Shown: piece by piece, positions 1 through 9,760 of the stretch
Position numbering within the stretch: the first letter of the stretch is position 1
Layout of the letters: the number at the start of each line of letters is the position of its first letter
Source of the DNA: Ruegeria sp. TM1040
GTDB taxonomy: Bacteria; Pseudomonadota; Alphaproteobacteria; Rhodobacterales; Rhodobacteraceae
Assembly (NCBI RefSeq): GCF_000014065.1
Contig: NC_008043.1
Location: forward strand, 242,001 to 306,000
Length of the DNA: 64,000 bases
Direction: 5' to 3'
The notes under the pieces: model-generated
The model's input: the letters and a program-made list of their open reading frames with translations, nothing else
Told to the model about the DNA's origin: nothing
Databases searched by the model: none
Position numbers and translations under genes: made by a program

Positions 1-159
1 TTCTTGTCCGATGGTCCCCGGTTCCCTGTGCTCTGCATAAGGGACCATTTGAGCGAGGATGTTGGCCGAACTGTCCACAAGACGCCGCCAGTCAAAATGA
101 GTCCAATGCTGCAGCTACGCAAAGTGGAAAACGAGACGAAAGTTGAAGGTAGCCTGTGA
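1..159 (+). CDS. Possible 3' end of a gene cut by the window edge
   Basis: Frame 1 stays open from the first base to a TGA at 157-159, giving about 52 codons. I recognise no domain in the residues. The stretch is short enough to be open by chance, so this is only a possible C-terminus of a gene that starts before the window. The region from 160 to 346 contains nothing I can support as coding. Confidence 0.2.
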   Translation, partial: FLSDGPRFPVLCIRDHLSEDVGRTVHKTPPVKMSPMLQLRKVENETKVEGSL

Positions 160-346
160 GTGACGTCTTTCGTGCGTCCAATCTGGGAGGCGTAAAAGCC
201 GGCTGGTGCAGCTTGACTTTCGACCATCCAGCCCAGTTTGAGCGCCCCGCCCGAACACCCCCAAACGGCGTTAACTATTTCATTAAGATTTGCGTGAGTT
301 ACCACCCGGTTTGTCTAAAATATGAATCAACTACTTTGGGATTTGG

Positions 347-763
347 GTGAACAAGATGATCGTCACAGCAGCAAACGCCGCCAACCTCGGTGTATATCGC
401 TCCATGCAGGGCCACGTTTCCGGCCACGCGTCCGACGAGGCGCAGTCCTTGAAGCTGGAGACGCACCACGCGATCACCGGAACCAAGAAGGCAAGTAACG
501 GTCATGGTATGGCTTTGGTGCTCGACCGTGAAACTTCGGCGCATGGGAAACCTGCTGGCCCAAAGGAATTCGAGGCGGTGCTAGAGGTTCAGGATGCGAT
601 CCGTGCAGGCGACATCACCCAGCTCAACGCAGGCAGCATCGACATGTCCCGCTATATGGCTGGCGTCATGTCCGGAAACGTCGAAGGGCCAATGCCGATG
701 AGCGCTCTGCTCGCGCGTGAAAATTATGAGCGCTCTCTGAAGGCGCTGTCCAAGGCCGCCTGA
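347..763 (+). CDS. Small hypothetical protein
   Basis: A 138-residue protein starting at GTG 347 (an ATG lies three codons later at 356). It is soluble-looking, with no signal peptide or membrane segment. The first half is rich in Ala, His and Gly; the second half looks helical, with several Met residues and a basic C-terminal tail ending in LSKAA. I do not recognise the family. It stands alone: more than 1 kb without an intact gene separates it from the chemotaxis operon. The stop codon lies inside a short palindrome (GCCTGA-ACC-TCAGGC). Coding status rests on the clean frame and plausible composition only. Confidence 0.55.
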   Translation: MNKMIVTAANAANLGVYRSMQGHVSGHASDEAQSLKLETHHAITGTKKASNGHGMALVLDRETSAHGKPAGPKEFEAVLEVQDAIRAGDITQLNAGSIDMSRYMAGVMSGNVEGPMPMSALLARENYERSLKALSKAA

Positions 764-1790
764 ACCTCAGGCCGTGGGGGCAGCATACGGACAGGAGCGT
801 AGTTTTCCTAAATATTGCTGTCGCGCGAGCGATCTGGGCGCATGAACGGGTTTTGTGAAATAACCTTGTTTTTCAAATATTTGGCGTCGCGGCGCCTCAT
901 TCATGCTACGGTGTTTCTGTGCCCCGGTAGAGACACGACCACCTCCTTACTCTCCGAACTTAGGCGACGCGGTTGATCTCGGCGGCGCAGGATGCGTTGA
1001 CACGCACACCCCGCATGTGGAATTCGGCGGTTTGGCGGTCGCGGCTTCTCGGGGCAATACGCTCGCCATATGCCCTTAAGCAGCGCATCGTTTCCTTGAT
1101 CCGGTGACGAATGTCGGATTGTCTCTGGAACTCCCTAAAGGCTCCAGCGGAATATCGGTTGGCGTACAGGGGTCGTTTTGACCTGCAGAGCGGACGTCTT
1201 TCGCTCTAGATTAGGCCACAGCTTCAGAGCAGGCTGTACGGGGCAACGCCGCCTTCGAGGATTGCGGCATGAAAGCGTCAAGTGACATAGGCATACTCGG
1301 AGACTGCGGAAGCTATCTGTTCAACCTCGGGACAGTCTCCCAACTCGTCCGCTGGACGAGATCGCCATCGCGACTAGGCGTGAACAACGCCGCAAAGCAT
1401 CGAGAAACCCGGCACGCGCCAGCGCAGAGCCGACAGGCACAAAAAGCTGGTGACTAACTTGACGGTGCGCGAGATTGGCAGCTTGAACTCAACATAGGTC
1501 GACAGGCATGACTGGATCGCAGCAACCGGGATTGCCGAATAGCCTCTTGTTGAGTCTCACTGGCACGCAGAGTTCGCCAACACCGCGATTTGGATGCCTC
1601 CCCCAAAACAATGGGGCAGCCAAACGACGTGACGACCACCCTTGAAGGAATAGATGCCAAAAGTTGCATTAATTTGGCCGCATTTTCTCCCCTACTCTTC
1701 CGGCTTGCGTAAGGACTTATTGACGCGAAGCGGTCAACCATTCCGGAGTACTAGTTTGATGAGGTAATACCTGTTTTATGAGGTAGGGTA
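764..1790. other. Gene-poor stretch before the chemotaxis operon
   Basis: About 1 kb without a credible intact gene. The short frames at 1269-1457 (+) and 1454-1741 (-) have no recognisable domain. The only coding-like signal is the transposase scrap at 960-1209. Just before the chemoreceptor start there is a near-repeat of atgaggta at about 1759 and 1778, the second copy being part of its ribosome binding site. Confidence 0.5.
960..1209 (-). pseudogene. C-terminal remnant of a probable DDE transposase
   Basis: Reading the minus strand from 1209 to the TAA at 962-960 gives about 82 codons that include IKETMRCLRAYGERI and RSRDRQTAEFHMRG. The arrangement of a basic helix followed by a DRQTAE-type motif resembles the tail of IS-type transposases, possibly IS5-like. 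An in-frame stop just upstream closes the frame and no start or catalytic core is present, so it is a dead fragment. The family assignment is from memory of such tails and is weak. Confidence 0.35.
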
Positions 1791-4433
1791 ATGAGTATCG
1801 ACAATACTGCTGCTGTGACCGACGCATCCGCGACGACGCCCACAGCGCAAGGCGAAGCACAGGCCATGCTTGACGCGGTGAGCCGCGTTCATGCGATGAT
1901 CGAGTTTGAACTTGACGGAACGATCCGGACGGCGAACGAGAATTTTCTGAAAGTTACCGGCTACCAACTGGACGAAATCCGCGGCAAGCACCACCGCATG
2001 TTCTGCGACCCAGACTACGTCGCTTCGGATACCTACAAGGATTTCTGGCTACAACTCGCGATGGGACAACCAGCCAGCGGCGAATTTCACCGCATTGGCA
2101 ACGGCGGAAAAGACGTCTGGATTGACGCTCACTACACCCCGATCCTCGATGCTGCGGGCAAGCCCTATAAGATTGTGAAGCTGGCAACCGACATCACGGC
2201 CCAAAAAGAGAGTGAAGCGGTAAATCTGCGCCGTAGAGCCGGCTTTGAACACTCATCCGTGGCGATGATGACAGTCGATCGCGATTTTGTTGTAAAAGAC
2301 ATCAATGCGGCGACAAACACCTTGCTCGATGAGTACAAGGACGTGTTTTCAGAGGTTTGGCCCGGGTTCGACCCGACCAAGATGATCGGCAGCTGTATTG
2401 ACCGGTTCCACAAGAACCCGGCCCATCAGCGCAACCTTTTGTCTGATCCCAAAAATTTGCCGTTCAAAACGGATATCACTGTTGGCGAAATGAAGTTCGC
2501 ACTAAACGTTGACGGCATTTTTGATGATGACGGAACCTACGTCGGCAACCTTCTCGAATGGGCTGATGTCACCGAAGCGCGCCTGAATGCGGGTGTTCTG
2601 AACGCATTGGATCGTTCGCAGGCGATCATTGAATTCAAACTCGATGGAACCATCACAGCTGCGAACGAAAATTTCCTCGCCGTGACCGGGTATGGACTGC
2701 AGGAGATCAAAGGTCAGAAACACCGCATTTTTGTGGATGAGACGACTGCGAGCTCCACGGAATACAAAGATTTCTGGCAAAGCCTCGCCCAGGGAGAAAC
2801 GCGAACCGGCGAATTCCGACGCTTTGCAAAGGACGGTTCGGAACTGTGGATCCAGGCAACCTACAACCCCATCTTTGACGGGAATGGCGATGTCTTCAAG
2901 GTGGTGAAATTCGCCGTTGATATCACGGACCAGATGAAACTGCGCGAAACCGCAAAGACTCTGTCATTGGTAGCAAATGAAACGGACAACTCCGTCTTGA
3001 TCGCGGATGCGGACGGACGCATCGAATATGTGAACCCGGGCTTCACCAAGCTCACTGGCCACGAATACAAAGACGTCATTGGCAAGAAGCCCGGCGAACT
3101 CTTGCAGGGCCGCCACACAGACCCCGAAACGCGGAAACGGATCCGCGAAAACATCAATGCGCAAAAACCATTCTACGATGAAATTCTCAACTATACGAAG
3201 GATGGTGAAGCTTACTGGATCTCTCTTGCGATCAACCCGGTCTTTGACGAGGCAGGAAAGCTGCAGAAATTCGTGTCAATCCAGACCAACATCACGGATG
3301 TGAAGCTGCAACAGCAGGACTTCAACTGCAAGCTGGAAGCGATCTCCAACGCCAGTGCAGTGATCGAGTTTACACCTGATGGCAATGTCATTGATGCCAA
3401 CGAGAATTTCTGCGCCACAACTGGCTACAGCTTGGAAGAAATCAAGGGCCGCCACCACCGGATGTTTTGCGAAAGAGATTATGCCGCAAGCCCGGAGTAT
3501 ACCGCATTCTGGGAGCGTCTTCGCTCGGGTATTTCGGACACCGGGAAGTACCAGCGCTTTGGCAAAGGGGAGAAGGAGATCTGGCTCAGCGCATCCTACA
3601 GCCCGATTTTCGACCAGGAAAACAATGTTGTTAAAGTGGTCAAATTCGCCAACGACATTACCACAGCCGTCGAACTGGAACGCGAAGTATCACGCATTGC
3701 CTCTGAATTTGTGACCCGCTCCGAAGACATCTCGGGCCAGGCCAACAAAGTTGCAGAAGGTGCGCAATCGCTGGGCTGCACAACAGAAGAAATCAGTGCA
3801 TCGATCGAAGAACTGAGTGCGTCCATCGACTCGATCGCACAGAACTCCAAACATTCTGATGACATCGCGCAGAGTACGCGGGACGAGGCAGATCTTGGCG
3901 CCAAAGCAATTGAACGCTCGATCGAGTCCATGGAGCTGATCAACTCTTCCTCCGAAGAGATCAACGAGATTGTCAAAGTCATCAGCGAAATCGCAAGCCA
4001 AACCAACCTCTTGGCGTTCAATGCAGCAATCGAAGCTGCGCGGGCTGGCGAACATGGTCTGGGCTTTTCGGTGGTGGCAGACGAAGTGCGCAAACTCGCC
4101 GAGCGGTCGTCGCAAGCCACGAAGGAGATCAGCAAACTGATCAACGAAACCGTGAAACGCGTCAGCCAGGGCAGCCAGGTTTCTATTGAGGCGGGGGACG
4201 CCTTTAAGAAGATCCTGAGCGGCATCAAGGATACAACGGACTCGATCAAGCAAATTTCGGTTGCAGCCCGCGAACAGCAAACAGCTGCCCGGGATGTTTC
4301 GGATGCGATCCAGAATATCGTTGATGCCACTGAGCAGGCCGTCATCGCCTCTGACGCCATTGCAGCCTCGACAAATGAGCTCAATGGCGGCGCACAAGAG
4401 CTTACTCAGGAAATTGCCAAACTCGGTCAATAA
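1791..4433 (+). CDS. Soluble multi-PAS methyl-accepting chemotaxis protein
   Basis: An 880-residue chemoreceptor with no transmembrane segment or HAMP domain. It carries five PAS-type modules at about residues 25-145, 150-268, 272-388, 390-508 and 512-632, then a methyl-accepting signalling domain (about 640-880) with the conserved hairpin tip around [21 protein letters not shown] 1, 3 and 5 are clearly internal duplicates (shared IEF..DGTI..ANENF and DFW motifs). PAS 4 looks LOV-like but lacks the photoactive cysteine motif. Such cytoplasmic receptors usually sense redox, energy or internal metabolites; the ligand here is unknown. No CheR-docking pentapeptide is present at the C-terminus. 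First gene of a four-gene operon; RBS GAGGTAGGG. Confidence 0.93.
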   Translation: MSIDNTAAVTDASATTPTAQGEAQAMLDAVSRVHAMIEFELDGTIRTANENFLKVTGYQLDEIRGKHHRMFCDPDYVASDTYKDFWLQLAMGQPASGEFHRIGNGGKDVWIDAHYTPILDAAGKPYKIVKLATDITAQKESEAVNLRRRAGFEHSSVAMMTVDRDFVVKDINAATNTLLDEYKDVFSEVWPGFDPTKMIGSCIDRFHKNPAHQRNLLSDPKNLPFKTDITVGEMKFALNVDGIFDDDGTYVGNLLEWADVTEARLNAGVLNALDRSQAIIEFKLDGTITAANENFLAVTGYGLQEIKGQKHRIFVDETTASSTEYKDFWQSLAQGETRTGEFRRFAKDGSELWIQATYNPIFDGNGDVFKVVKFAVDITDQMKLRETAKTLSLVANETDNSVLIADADGRIEYVNPGFTKLTGHEYKDVIGKKPGELLQGRHTDPETRKRIRENINAQKPFYDEILNYTKDGEAYWISLAINPVFDEAGKLQKFVSIQTNITDVKLQQQDFNCKLEAISNASAVIEFTPDGNVIDANENFCATTGYSLEEIKGRHHRMFCERDYAASPEYTAFWERLRSGISDTGKYQRFGKGEKEIWLSASYSPIFDQENNVVKVVKFANDITTAVELEREVSRIASEFVTRSEDISGQANKVAEGAQSLGCTTEEISASIEELSASIDSIAQNSKHSDDIAQSTRDEADLGAKAIERSIESMELINSSSEEINEIVKVISEIASQTNLLAFNAAIEAARAGEHGLGFSVVADEVRKLAERSSQATKEISKLINETVKRVSQGSQVSIEAGDAFKKILSGIKDTTDSIKQISVAAREQQTAARDVSDAIQNIVDATEQAVIASDAIAASTNELNGGAQELTQEIAKLGQ

Positions 4434-4457
4434 ATCAGGTCAAGGAGGTCCGGTCTC

Positions 4458-5288
4458 ATGCCACAGGACAATATCGAACTTCACCTTGGCAGTTTCAACA
4501 AGTTGCGAGAGCTTATTCACCAGAAAACGGGGATCACGGTCGCTGAAAACCGCAAGGGGCTTTTGGAAAGCCGCTTGCGGGGGCGGCTCCGGGAAACGCA
4601 AGACACCAGTTACTCAGGCTATCTTGATCGTGTCGCAAATGACGCGGCCGAACTTCAGGAACTGATTGACCGGATTACGACAAACGAAACCTATTGCTAT
4701 CGCACGCCAAGGGTTTGGGACTATTTTCAGAAAGAGTTTCTTCCCGCGTTTTGTGAAAAAAATCTGCCACGCCCAATGCGCGCGTGGTCGGCCGCCTCCT
4801 CTACTGGAGAAGAAGCCCATACCATCGGGATTTTTTGCGAGGAGGTTCGGCAAAACGCACCGGGGTTTGACTATCAGGTCTTTGGAACCGACATTTCATC
4901 GCGCGTGATAGAGAAGGCGCAAGAAGGGCGCTATCAAGGTAAGGCAATCGCCCGCCTCCAGCGCGAACAACCCAGCTTGTTTCAACGCCATATGGTCGGC
5001 AACAAGGAGGATGGATACTCCGTTCGCCCGGACATAAAGTCTAGGCTGACGTTCAAGATGCATAACCTGATCAAGCCGCTGGTGCCGGCGCAGAAATTTG
5101 ACATCGTCTTTCTGAGAAACGTCCTGATCTACTTTTCCAGTGTTGAGCAGGAACGGATTTTGCGCAACGTCGCGCGACAAATGCAGCCGGATGCTGTTCT
5201 GATCATCGGGGAAAGTGAAAGCCTCACGCGGCTTGATACCGACTTCAATCAAGTGTCTCCACTTATCTACGTGCTTGAGCCGGATTGA
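4458..5288 (+). CDS. cheR: Chemoreceptor glutamate methyltransferase CheR
   Basis: A 276-residue protein of normal CheR length. The N-terminal helical CheR_N domain spans about 8-60 and the SAM-binding methyltransferase domain about 80-272. AWSAASSTGEEAHTIG matches motif I of the SAM site, and FDIVFLRNVLIYF is the typical CheR core motif. It methylates glutamates on the receptor's signalling helices, using S-adenosylmethionine, for adaptation. It starts 24 bp after the receptor stop with a strong AAGGAGG ribosome binding site. The adaptation partner CheB is absent from this operon, so demethylation must be encoded elsewhere or be replaced by CheD action. Confidence 0.95.
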   Translation: MPQDNIELHLGSFNKLRELIHQKTGITVAENRKGLLESRLRGRLRETQDTSYSGYLDRVANDAAELQELIDRITTNETYCYRTPRVWDYFQKEFLPAFCEKNLPRPMRAWSAASSTGEEAHTIGIFCEEVRQNAPGFDYQVFGTDISSRVIEKAQEGRYQGKAIARLQREQPSLFQRHMVGNKEDGYSVRPDIKSRLTFKMHNLIKPLVPAQKFDIVFLRNVLIYFSSVEQERILRNVARQMQPDAVLIIGESESLTRLDTDFNQVSPLIYVLEPD

Positions 5289-5292
5289 AGTC

Positions 5293-5832
5293 ATGGACAA
5301 GGTTGAAGTCTCTGAATTGCACGTTCGCATCGGTCAGGTCAAAATCGGCAGCCCCGGGCAAGTCCTGACGGCCATCCTTGGATCCTGCGTGGGGATTGGT
5401 TTTTTCTTTCCGCAGCGGCAGATATACGGGCTGGCCCATTGTCTTTTATCCCAGTCTTCATCGCAACCTGTTGCCAGTTCCGCTGCGCAAACCGGCCGTA
5501 CGCGAGAAGACGGGCAACTTGTCGGGAATGGTCGCCATGTGGACAAGGCCATCGAGAGCCTATTGAAAATGATGGATATCCAGGATGAAGAGCGGCGCCA
5601 ACTTCGGGTTGTTCTGGCGGGCGGTGCGAACATGTCGATGCCATTCGACACCCCCCCCTCTCAACTGGTTGGAAGCGTAAACGCAAAGTTTGCACGCCAA
5701 GCCATTCGCAGTGCTGGGCTGCGTCTGCTTGGCGACGATCTTGGTGGGCTGAACGGACGTCGTATCTCGATCAACTGTGACAGCGGAGAGTACGACATTC
5801 AACAAATTCCCCGTCTTGGAGGAACAGTGTAA
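5293..5832 (+). CDS. cheD: Chemoreceptor glutamine deamidase CheD
   Basis: A 179-residue protein. The start at ATG 5293 lies 4 bp after the cheR stop; a longer frame begins inside cheR and is rejected. LTAILGSCVGIGF carries the catalytic cysteine of CheD (GSC) and the downstream GLAHCLL the catalytic histidine. VVLAGGANM is also typical of the family. CheD deamidates selected receptor glutamines and can interact with CheC/CheY systems. Its stop TAA overlaps the ATG of the next gene (TAATG), so the two are translationally coupled. Confidence 0.92.
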   Translation: MDKVEVSELHVRIGQVKIGSPGQVLTAILGSCVGIGFFFPQRQIYGLAHCLLSQSSSQPVASSAAQTGRTREDGQLVGNGRHVDKAIESLLKMMDIQDEERRQLRVVLAGGANMSMPFDTPPSQLVGSVNAKFARQAIRSAGLRLLGDDLGGLNGRRISINCDSGEYDIQQIPRLGGTV

Positions 5833-7418
5833 TGACTGAAGACGTATATGATTTGTCCGACCATGCCTTGCCTTGCGCGGAAGCTGGCCGATCTCCTGCT
5901 GAGCCTTCCGATGCAGTTGAAGCAAGTGCTTTTGCAGATCCCTTGTCGGAAAGCGCCAGAGAGATCGAGACTTTTGGCTCCTTCCTGATCAAAGATATGG
6001 AGTTCGCTCTGCCGGTCAGCGTGATCCAAGAAGTTGTGAACGAACCCGAAGACGTTTCGCCGGTACCGCTGTCCCCGTCCTATATGATCGGCCTGTTCAA
6101 TCTTCGCGGCATGATTGTTCCAATGGTCGATCTGCGCCAGATTTTCGGCCTGCCAGCCGCAGAGAGCCGAGGCGGGCGAAAGATTGTCATTATCGAAGAC
6201 GGAGAAAAGCATCTGGGGTTGGTCTTTGATCGCACCGGAGAAGTGGTCCACGCGCGCCGAGCGGAACGCGTTGCCTTTCTCTCCCGAGAAAATGGGATCA
6301 AGGATGTGATCTCCGAAGGGGTTCTGAAGCTCGATAACGGGCGCAGGCTTTTGCAGGTACTGGACCCATATGCGGTTCTCAAGTTGGAAAAAGTTCCGCG
6401 CCTCGCCAAAGATGAACCCCTCGCCCGTCGCCGTGCTGCGAAAGGCGCGCGGAAACACTGCGTATCTTTTGAAGTCGGTCACAGCAAATACGCCTTTGAC
6501 CTGGAGCATGTTCAGGAAGTCTTGGAGGTGCCGGAGATCAGACACTCGGTATTCACGAGCGGGCATATTCTGGGCACGATCGATCTGCGTGGTCGTATCG
6601 TCCCCGTCGTCGATTTTCGCGGCTTTGTCGGAAAGCAGCGCACTGACAGTCGGCAAGTCGCAGCCTCCAGATCAAAGAAGCTGCTCATCATGAACCTTCT
6701 GAGAGGACAGATCGGGCTATTGGTCTACTCCATCGACAATATCGTTCAATACTACGATGAAGACGTGATGCCGATTTCAAAACTCGCCATGCCTCACGAG
6801 GCAATTTTCAAAGGCTGTATCGCGTTTGATAACAGTGAATTGATCATGCTTTTTGATCATGAAGAGACCATGAAACAGCCTGATCTGGTCGCTGCGGCGC
6901 AGTGTTGCCAGGAACTCTATCCCGGGGCAATCACAGAAAACGTTGAACAAGACACCCCATCAAAACAGCGCCGCACATTCATTACCTTCAGCGCGGATAC
7001 GCGCTTTGCGATGGATATTACCAAAGTGCGCGAAGTGATTGAATCTCCATGTGATTTAATGAAGCCTCCAAATGTTGCAAAGTCAGTGGCGGGGCTTTTC
7101 AACCTTCGGGAGGAGATCATCACACTGTTGGATCTTCGTATTTTATACGACCTAAAGGAAACTCAGACGACGCATCAGAAGGTTGTGATTTTTCAATCTG
7201 AGGGTCAAAAGTACGGGATACTCGTCGATACTGTGAATGAAATCATTATGACCACAGCCGACAGGGTGCTGCCATTCCAAGCTTCAACGGCGCGGGGCAA
7301 CACAGCCGTGCATGAAGACGTGAGCGAAATGGTACAGGTTGCAGGAGGGAACAATCAGTCTGTCTCTACGATGGTTCTCGACGTCGATGCCCTAGTTCGT
7401 CATACGATCGATCACTGA
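5832..7418 (+). CDS. Triple CheW-domain chemotaxis adaptor
   Basis: A 528-residue protein with three consecutive CheW-like SH3-pair domains at about 45-190, 210-355 and 380-525. Each shows the CheW signature of a hydrophobic VIG/SVAGLFNLRG-type turn followed by P(M/V)VDLR (for example MIGLFNLRGMIVPMVDLR in the first domain). Ordinary CheW is about 160 residues with one domain; three in one chain suggests a bridging or scaffold role in a chemoreceptor array. It ends the operon and overlaps cheD by 1 bp. No CheA kinase or CheY is encoded nearby, so it must couple the soluble receptor to a kinase elsewhere. Confidence 0.9.
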   Translation: MTEDVYDLSDHALPCAEAGRSPAEPSDAVEASAFADPLSESAREIETFGSFLIKDMEFALPVSVIQEVVNEPEDVSPVPLSPSYMIGLFNLRGMIVPMVDLRQIFGLPAAESRGGRKIVIIEDGEKHLGLVFDRTGEVVHARRAERVAFLSRENGIKDVISEGVLKLDNGRRLLQVLDPYAVLKLEKVPRLAKDEPLARRRAAKGARKHCVSFEVGHSKYAFDLEHVQEVLEVPEIRHSVFTSGHILGTIDLRGRIVPVVDFRGFVGKQRTDSRQVAASRSKKLLIMNLLRGQIGLLVYSIDNIVQYYDEDVMPISKLAMPHEAIFKGCIAFDNSELIMLFDHEETMKQPDLVAAAQCCQELYPGAITENVEQDTPSKQRRTFITFSADTRFAMDITKVREVIESPCDLMKPPNVAKSVAGLFNLREEIITLLDLRILYDLKETQTTHQKVVIFQSEGQKYGILVDTVNEIIMTTADRVLPFQASTARGNTAVHEDVSEMVQVAGGNNQSVSTMVLDVDALVRHTIDH

Positions 7419-7493
7419 GCCGTCCTGACAAACGTGATGCACACCATGGCGCCTGTAAAAGACAGGTCAGAGTGCACTAATATCCGCCAAGAT

Positions 7494-7661
7494 TAGGCTC
7501 TGGACTTCGGTATCGGGGGGCCAGTCAAGCGGTTCTGCGCAAGACAATTGTTCCGCCATAGCGGTTTTTGATGTTCTTGGTGCCCGTCTTGGTTTCTGTC
7601 GGGGCTTTCGGCTGAGGTCCTTGGGGTGCATGCTTCGGTTCGTGGTCAGAGTGGCGGCGGC
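7494..7661 (+). repeat. Left arm of ~167-bp inverted repeat around IS nest
   Basis: The reverse complement of this stretch matches 9513-9679 at roughly 85-90 percent by eye, from the outer TAGGCTCTGGACTTC to the inner CCGCCGC beside the IS407-type element. Both arms can be read as the same short peptide frame (shared NIKNRYGG and IVLR), suggesting the fragment was once coding. The identity of the parent element is unknown to me. Confidence 0.75.
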
Positions 7662-7742
7662 TGATGTGATCCCCGAAAACGCCCCCGTTTTTGATTAGAG
7701 TTTTCCGCAGAGAAACCCTGGCTGGGAGAGGAGCGGAAACGC

Positions 7743-8009
7743 ATGAAGGCATCGAAGTTCACGGACGCGCAGAAGGCGTTCATCATCAAGCAGGCGGAGG
7801 ACGGCACCTCGGTGGCCGAGGTCTACCGCAAGGCCGGGATCAGCACGGCGACATTTTTCAACTGGAAGAAAAAATATGCTGGCCTGATGCCATCCGAGAT
7901 GAAACGGCTCAGGGAACTCGAGCAGGAGAACGCGCGTCTGAAGAAGATCGTCGCGGATCTCGCGCTCGACAAGGAAATGCTGCAGGACGTCATTAAGCGA
8001 AAGCTTTGA
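7743..8009 (+). CDS. IS3-family transposase OrfA
   Basis: An 88-residue protein with an N-terminal helix-turn-helix (residues about 8-45; TSVAEVYRKAGISTATFFNW is the recognition region) followed by a leucine-zipper-like coiled coil at about 55-85 (LRELEQENARLKKIV). OrfA binds the element ends and dimerises. The 3' end overlaps orfB by 4 bp. In this family a -1 programmed frameshift normally makes the OrfAB transposase. The sequence is intact with no premature stops. Confidence 0.92.
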   Translation: MKASKFTDAQKAFIIKQAEDGTSVAEVYRKAGISTATFFNWKKKYAGLMPSEMKRLRELEQENARLKKIVADLALDKEMLQDVIKRKL

Positions 8010-8839
8010 GGCCTGCCCGGAAAAGGTCGCTGGTCGACGGGATGCGGGCGGATTGGCAGGTGTCGATCCGCCGGGCCTGCGAGGTGATCCGGTTCGATCC
8101 GAGAACCTATCGCTACAAATCCCGCCGGCCTGGGCAGGCCGCTTTGGAACAGCGGATACGAGAGATTTGCCAGACGCGCGTGCGCTTCGGCTACAGGCGC
8201 GTGCATGTGCTGCTGCGCCGGGAGGGCTGGGAGATCAACGCCAAGAAGACCTATCGCATTTACAAGGAGTTGGGTATGCAACTTCGGAGCAAGACACCTA
8301 AGCGCCGGGTGAAGGCCAAGCTGCGGGATGACCGCAAGGAGGCTGTCAGCCCCAATGACGTCTGGGCTATGGACTTTGTTCATGATCAGCTGGCTACAGG
8401 CTGGAAACTTCGGGTTCTGACGGTCGTCGACACCTTCTCACGCTATGTCCCGGTGCTTGATGCTCGGTTCACATATCGCGGGGAGGACGTGGTCGCGACG
8501 CTTGAGCAAGTATGCAAGCGCACCGGCTACCCAGCCACCATCCGTGTTGACCAGGGCAGCGAGTTCATCTCCAAGGATATGGACCTTTGGGCCTATGCCA
8601 ACGACGTGACATTGGACTTCTCCCGTCCGGGCAAACCTACCGACAACGCCTTCATCGAGGCGTTCAATGGCCGGTTCCGGGCGGAGTGCCTGAACGCGCA
8701 CTGGTTCATGAGCCTTGAAGATGCAGCCGAAAAGTTGGAGGCTTGGCGTAGAGACTACAATGAAGAACGCCCGCACGGGGCTATCGGGAACAAGGTCCCG
8801 GCAGACCTGATGAAATCAGTTCACGACACCAGCCCGTGA
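8006..8839 (+). CDS. IS3-family transposase OrfB (DDE integrase core)
   Basis: A 277-residue frame (first codon TTG at 8006; native expression probably by frameshift from orfA). An HTH_21 region at about 40-95 (RFGYRRVHVLLRREGW) precedes the rve integrase core. The acidic triad is visible: D in WAMDFVHD, D in IRVDQGSEF, and E in DNAFIEAFNGRFR about 35 residues later. The final Arg/Lys follows at the usual distance. Catalyses cut-and-copy transposition of the element. No frameshift or truncation is seen. Confidence 0.92.
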   Translation: MRPARKRSLVDGMRADWQVSIRRACEVIRFDPRTYRYKSRRPGQAALEQRIREICQTRVRFGYRRVHVLLRREGWEINAKKTYRIYKELGMQLRSKTPKRRVKAKLRDDRKEAVSPNDVWAMDFVHDQLATGWKLRVLTVVDTFSRYVPVLDARFTYRGEDVVATLEQVCKRTGYPATIRVDQGSEFISKDMDLWAYANDVTLDFSRPGKPTDNAFIEAFNGRFRAECLNAHWFMSLEDAAEKLEAWRRDYNEERPHGAIGNKVPADLMKSVHDTSP

Positions 8840-8897
8840 ACCTGATGGAACCGCGGAAATTCTAACAACGGCCGAGGGCACGTTGGGTAGCACATCA

Positions 8898-9510
8898 CCA
8901 ACCTGCAGACTCTCGTTATGAACGAGCGACCAGCGGGGGGCAGGTCAGCGTGACGGAACAGACCTATTACTGCTGGAAGAAGAAGTACGGCGGAGTGGGC
9001 ACTGAGCAATTGAGGGAACTGAAGCGGTTTCAGAAAGAGAATGAGCAGCTTTGCAAAGCTGTTTCTGATCGGACGCTGAACAAACTGATCTTGGTGGAAG
9101 CCGCGAAAGGAGTTTGAAGCTGTTCACGCGGTAATGAACGATCCTGTAGATCGTGCAAGCGCCCAAACGGGCGGAGCCCCCATGGCTCAATGATGGGTCG
9201 TGCCTTCGACTACGACCGGAACGCCGCGATCATGTATTGAGCTATGACTTCGTGCATTGCCGCACGGAAGACGGAAAGGCGTTCCGTACGCTCAACATCG
9301 CCGATGAATACAGCAGAGAATGCTTGGCGATCCGCGTCGACAGGAAGCTGAACTCAGGCAACGTCATTGGTGTGATGAACAACCTGTTCACCCTGCGCGG
9401 TTTATCGTAATTCATACGTTCAGATGAGGGCCTAGAATTCGTTGCTGAGGCCGTGCGGGACTGGATCAAGGCTGTTGGCACAAAACGGCTTATATCGATC
9501 CAACATCAGG
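8898..9510 (+). pseudogene. Relic of an IS3-family (IS51-like) element, copy 1
   Basis: From about 8935 the + strand encodes an OrfA tail (TEQTYYCWKKKYGG, then GTEQLRELKRFQKENEQL) with a stop, then pieces of OrfB. The frame starting at 9153 holds LNDGSCLRLRPERRDHVLSY and FRTLNIADEYSRECLAIRVD. The middle part of OrfB found in copy 2 (34.3 kb), about 320 bp, is deleted. There are several stops, and the copy breaks off near 9505 after RDWIKAVGTKRL, where the right inverted repeat starts. It is not functional. The 5' end abuts the IS407-type element, which may have landed in it. Confidence 0.8.
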
Positions 9511-9512
9511 CT

Positions 9513-9679
9513 TGCAGCCGCCGCTCTGAACACGAACCGAAGCTTATGCCCCAAGGACCTCAGCCGCCCCCCCCGACAGAAGCCAAGACGGGCACCACGA
9601 ACATCAAAAACCGCTATGGCGGATCAATTGTCTTGCGCAAAACCGGTTGACGACCGCCGTTACAGAAGTCCAAAGCCTA
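9513..9679 (-). repeat. Right arm of ~167-bp inverted repeat around IS nest
   Basis: Inverted counterpart of 7494-7661. On the + strand it reads through CACGAACCGAAGC, CAAGGACCTCAGCCG, the central AACCGCTATGGCGG and TTGTCTTGCGCA blocks, all shared with the complement of the left arm. It ends with AGTCCAAAGCCTA, mirrored by the left arm's outer end. It immediately follows the broken end of IS3 relic copy 1 and lies 80 bp from the CBS gene. Confidence 0.75.
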
Positions 9680-9760
9680 GGGCTGCTCACGCTCCGCATC
9701 AAACGCGCGCCACGCATCAGTGCTGCGCGCGTTTGCACCTGTCCAAATGTGGTTCAGGTT

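Larger units (their letters stand above)
7662..8897 (+). mobile_element. Insertion sequence of IS3 family, IS407-like, 1,236 bp
   Basis: The element holds overlapping orfA and orfB. Imperfect terminal inverted repeats begin with TGATGTG at 7662 and end with its complement at 8891-8897; similarity continues inward for about 40 bp on each side (shared TTCCGC block). The ends are TG...CA and the length of 1.24 kb fits the IS407 group. I see no target duplication: the flanking bases CGGC and CCAA do not match. This suggests rearrangement after insertion, or an IR boundary a few bases different from that chosen. Both frames are open, so the element may still be mobile. Confidence 0.8.

Noticed and set aside
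3596-4430. Two long minus-strand frames over the chemoreceptor signalling domain
   Set aside because: Low-complexity Ser/Ala shadows of the conserved MCP coding strand.
7525-7752. 75-residue minus-strand frame beside the IS407-type element
   Set aside because: It crosses the element's left end into the inverted-repeat arm; only the arm part is shared with 9513-9679, so it is a fragment rather than a gene.
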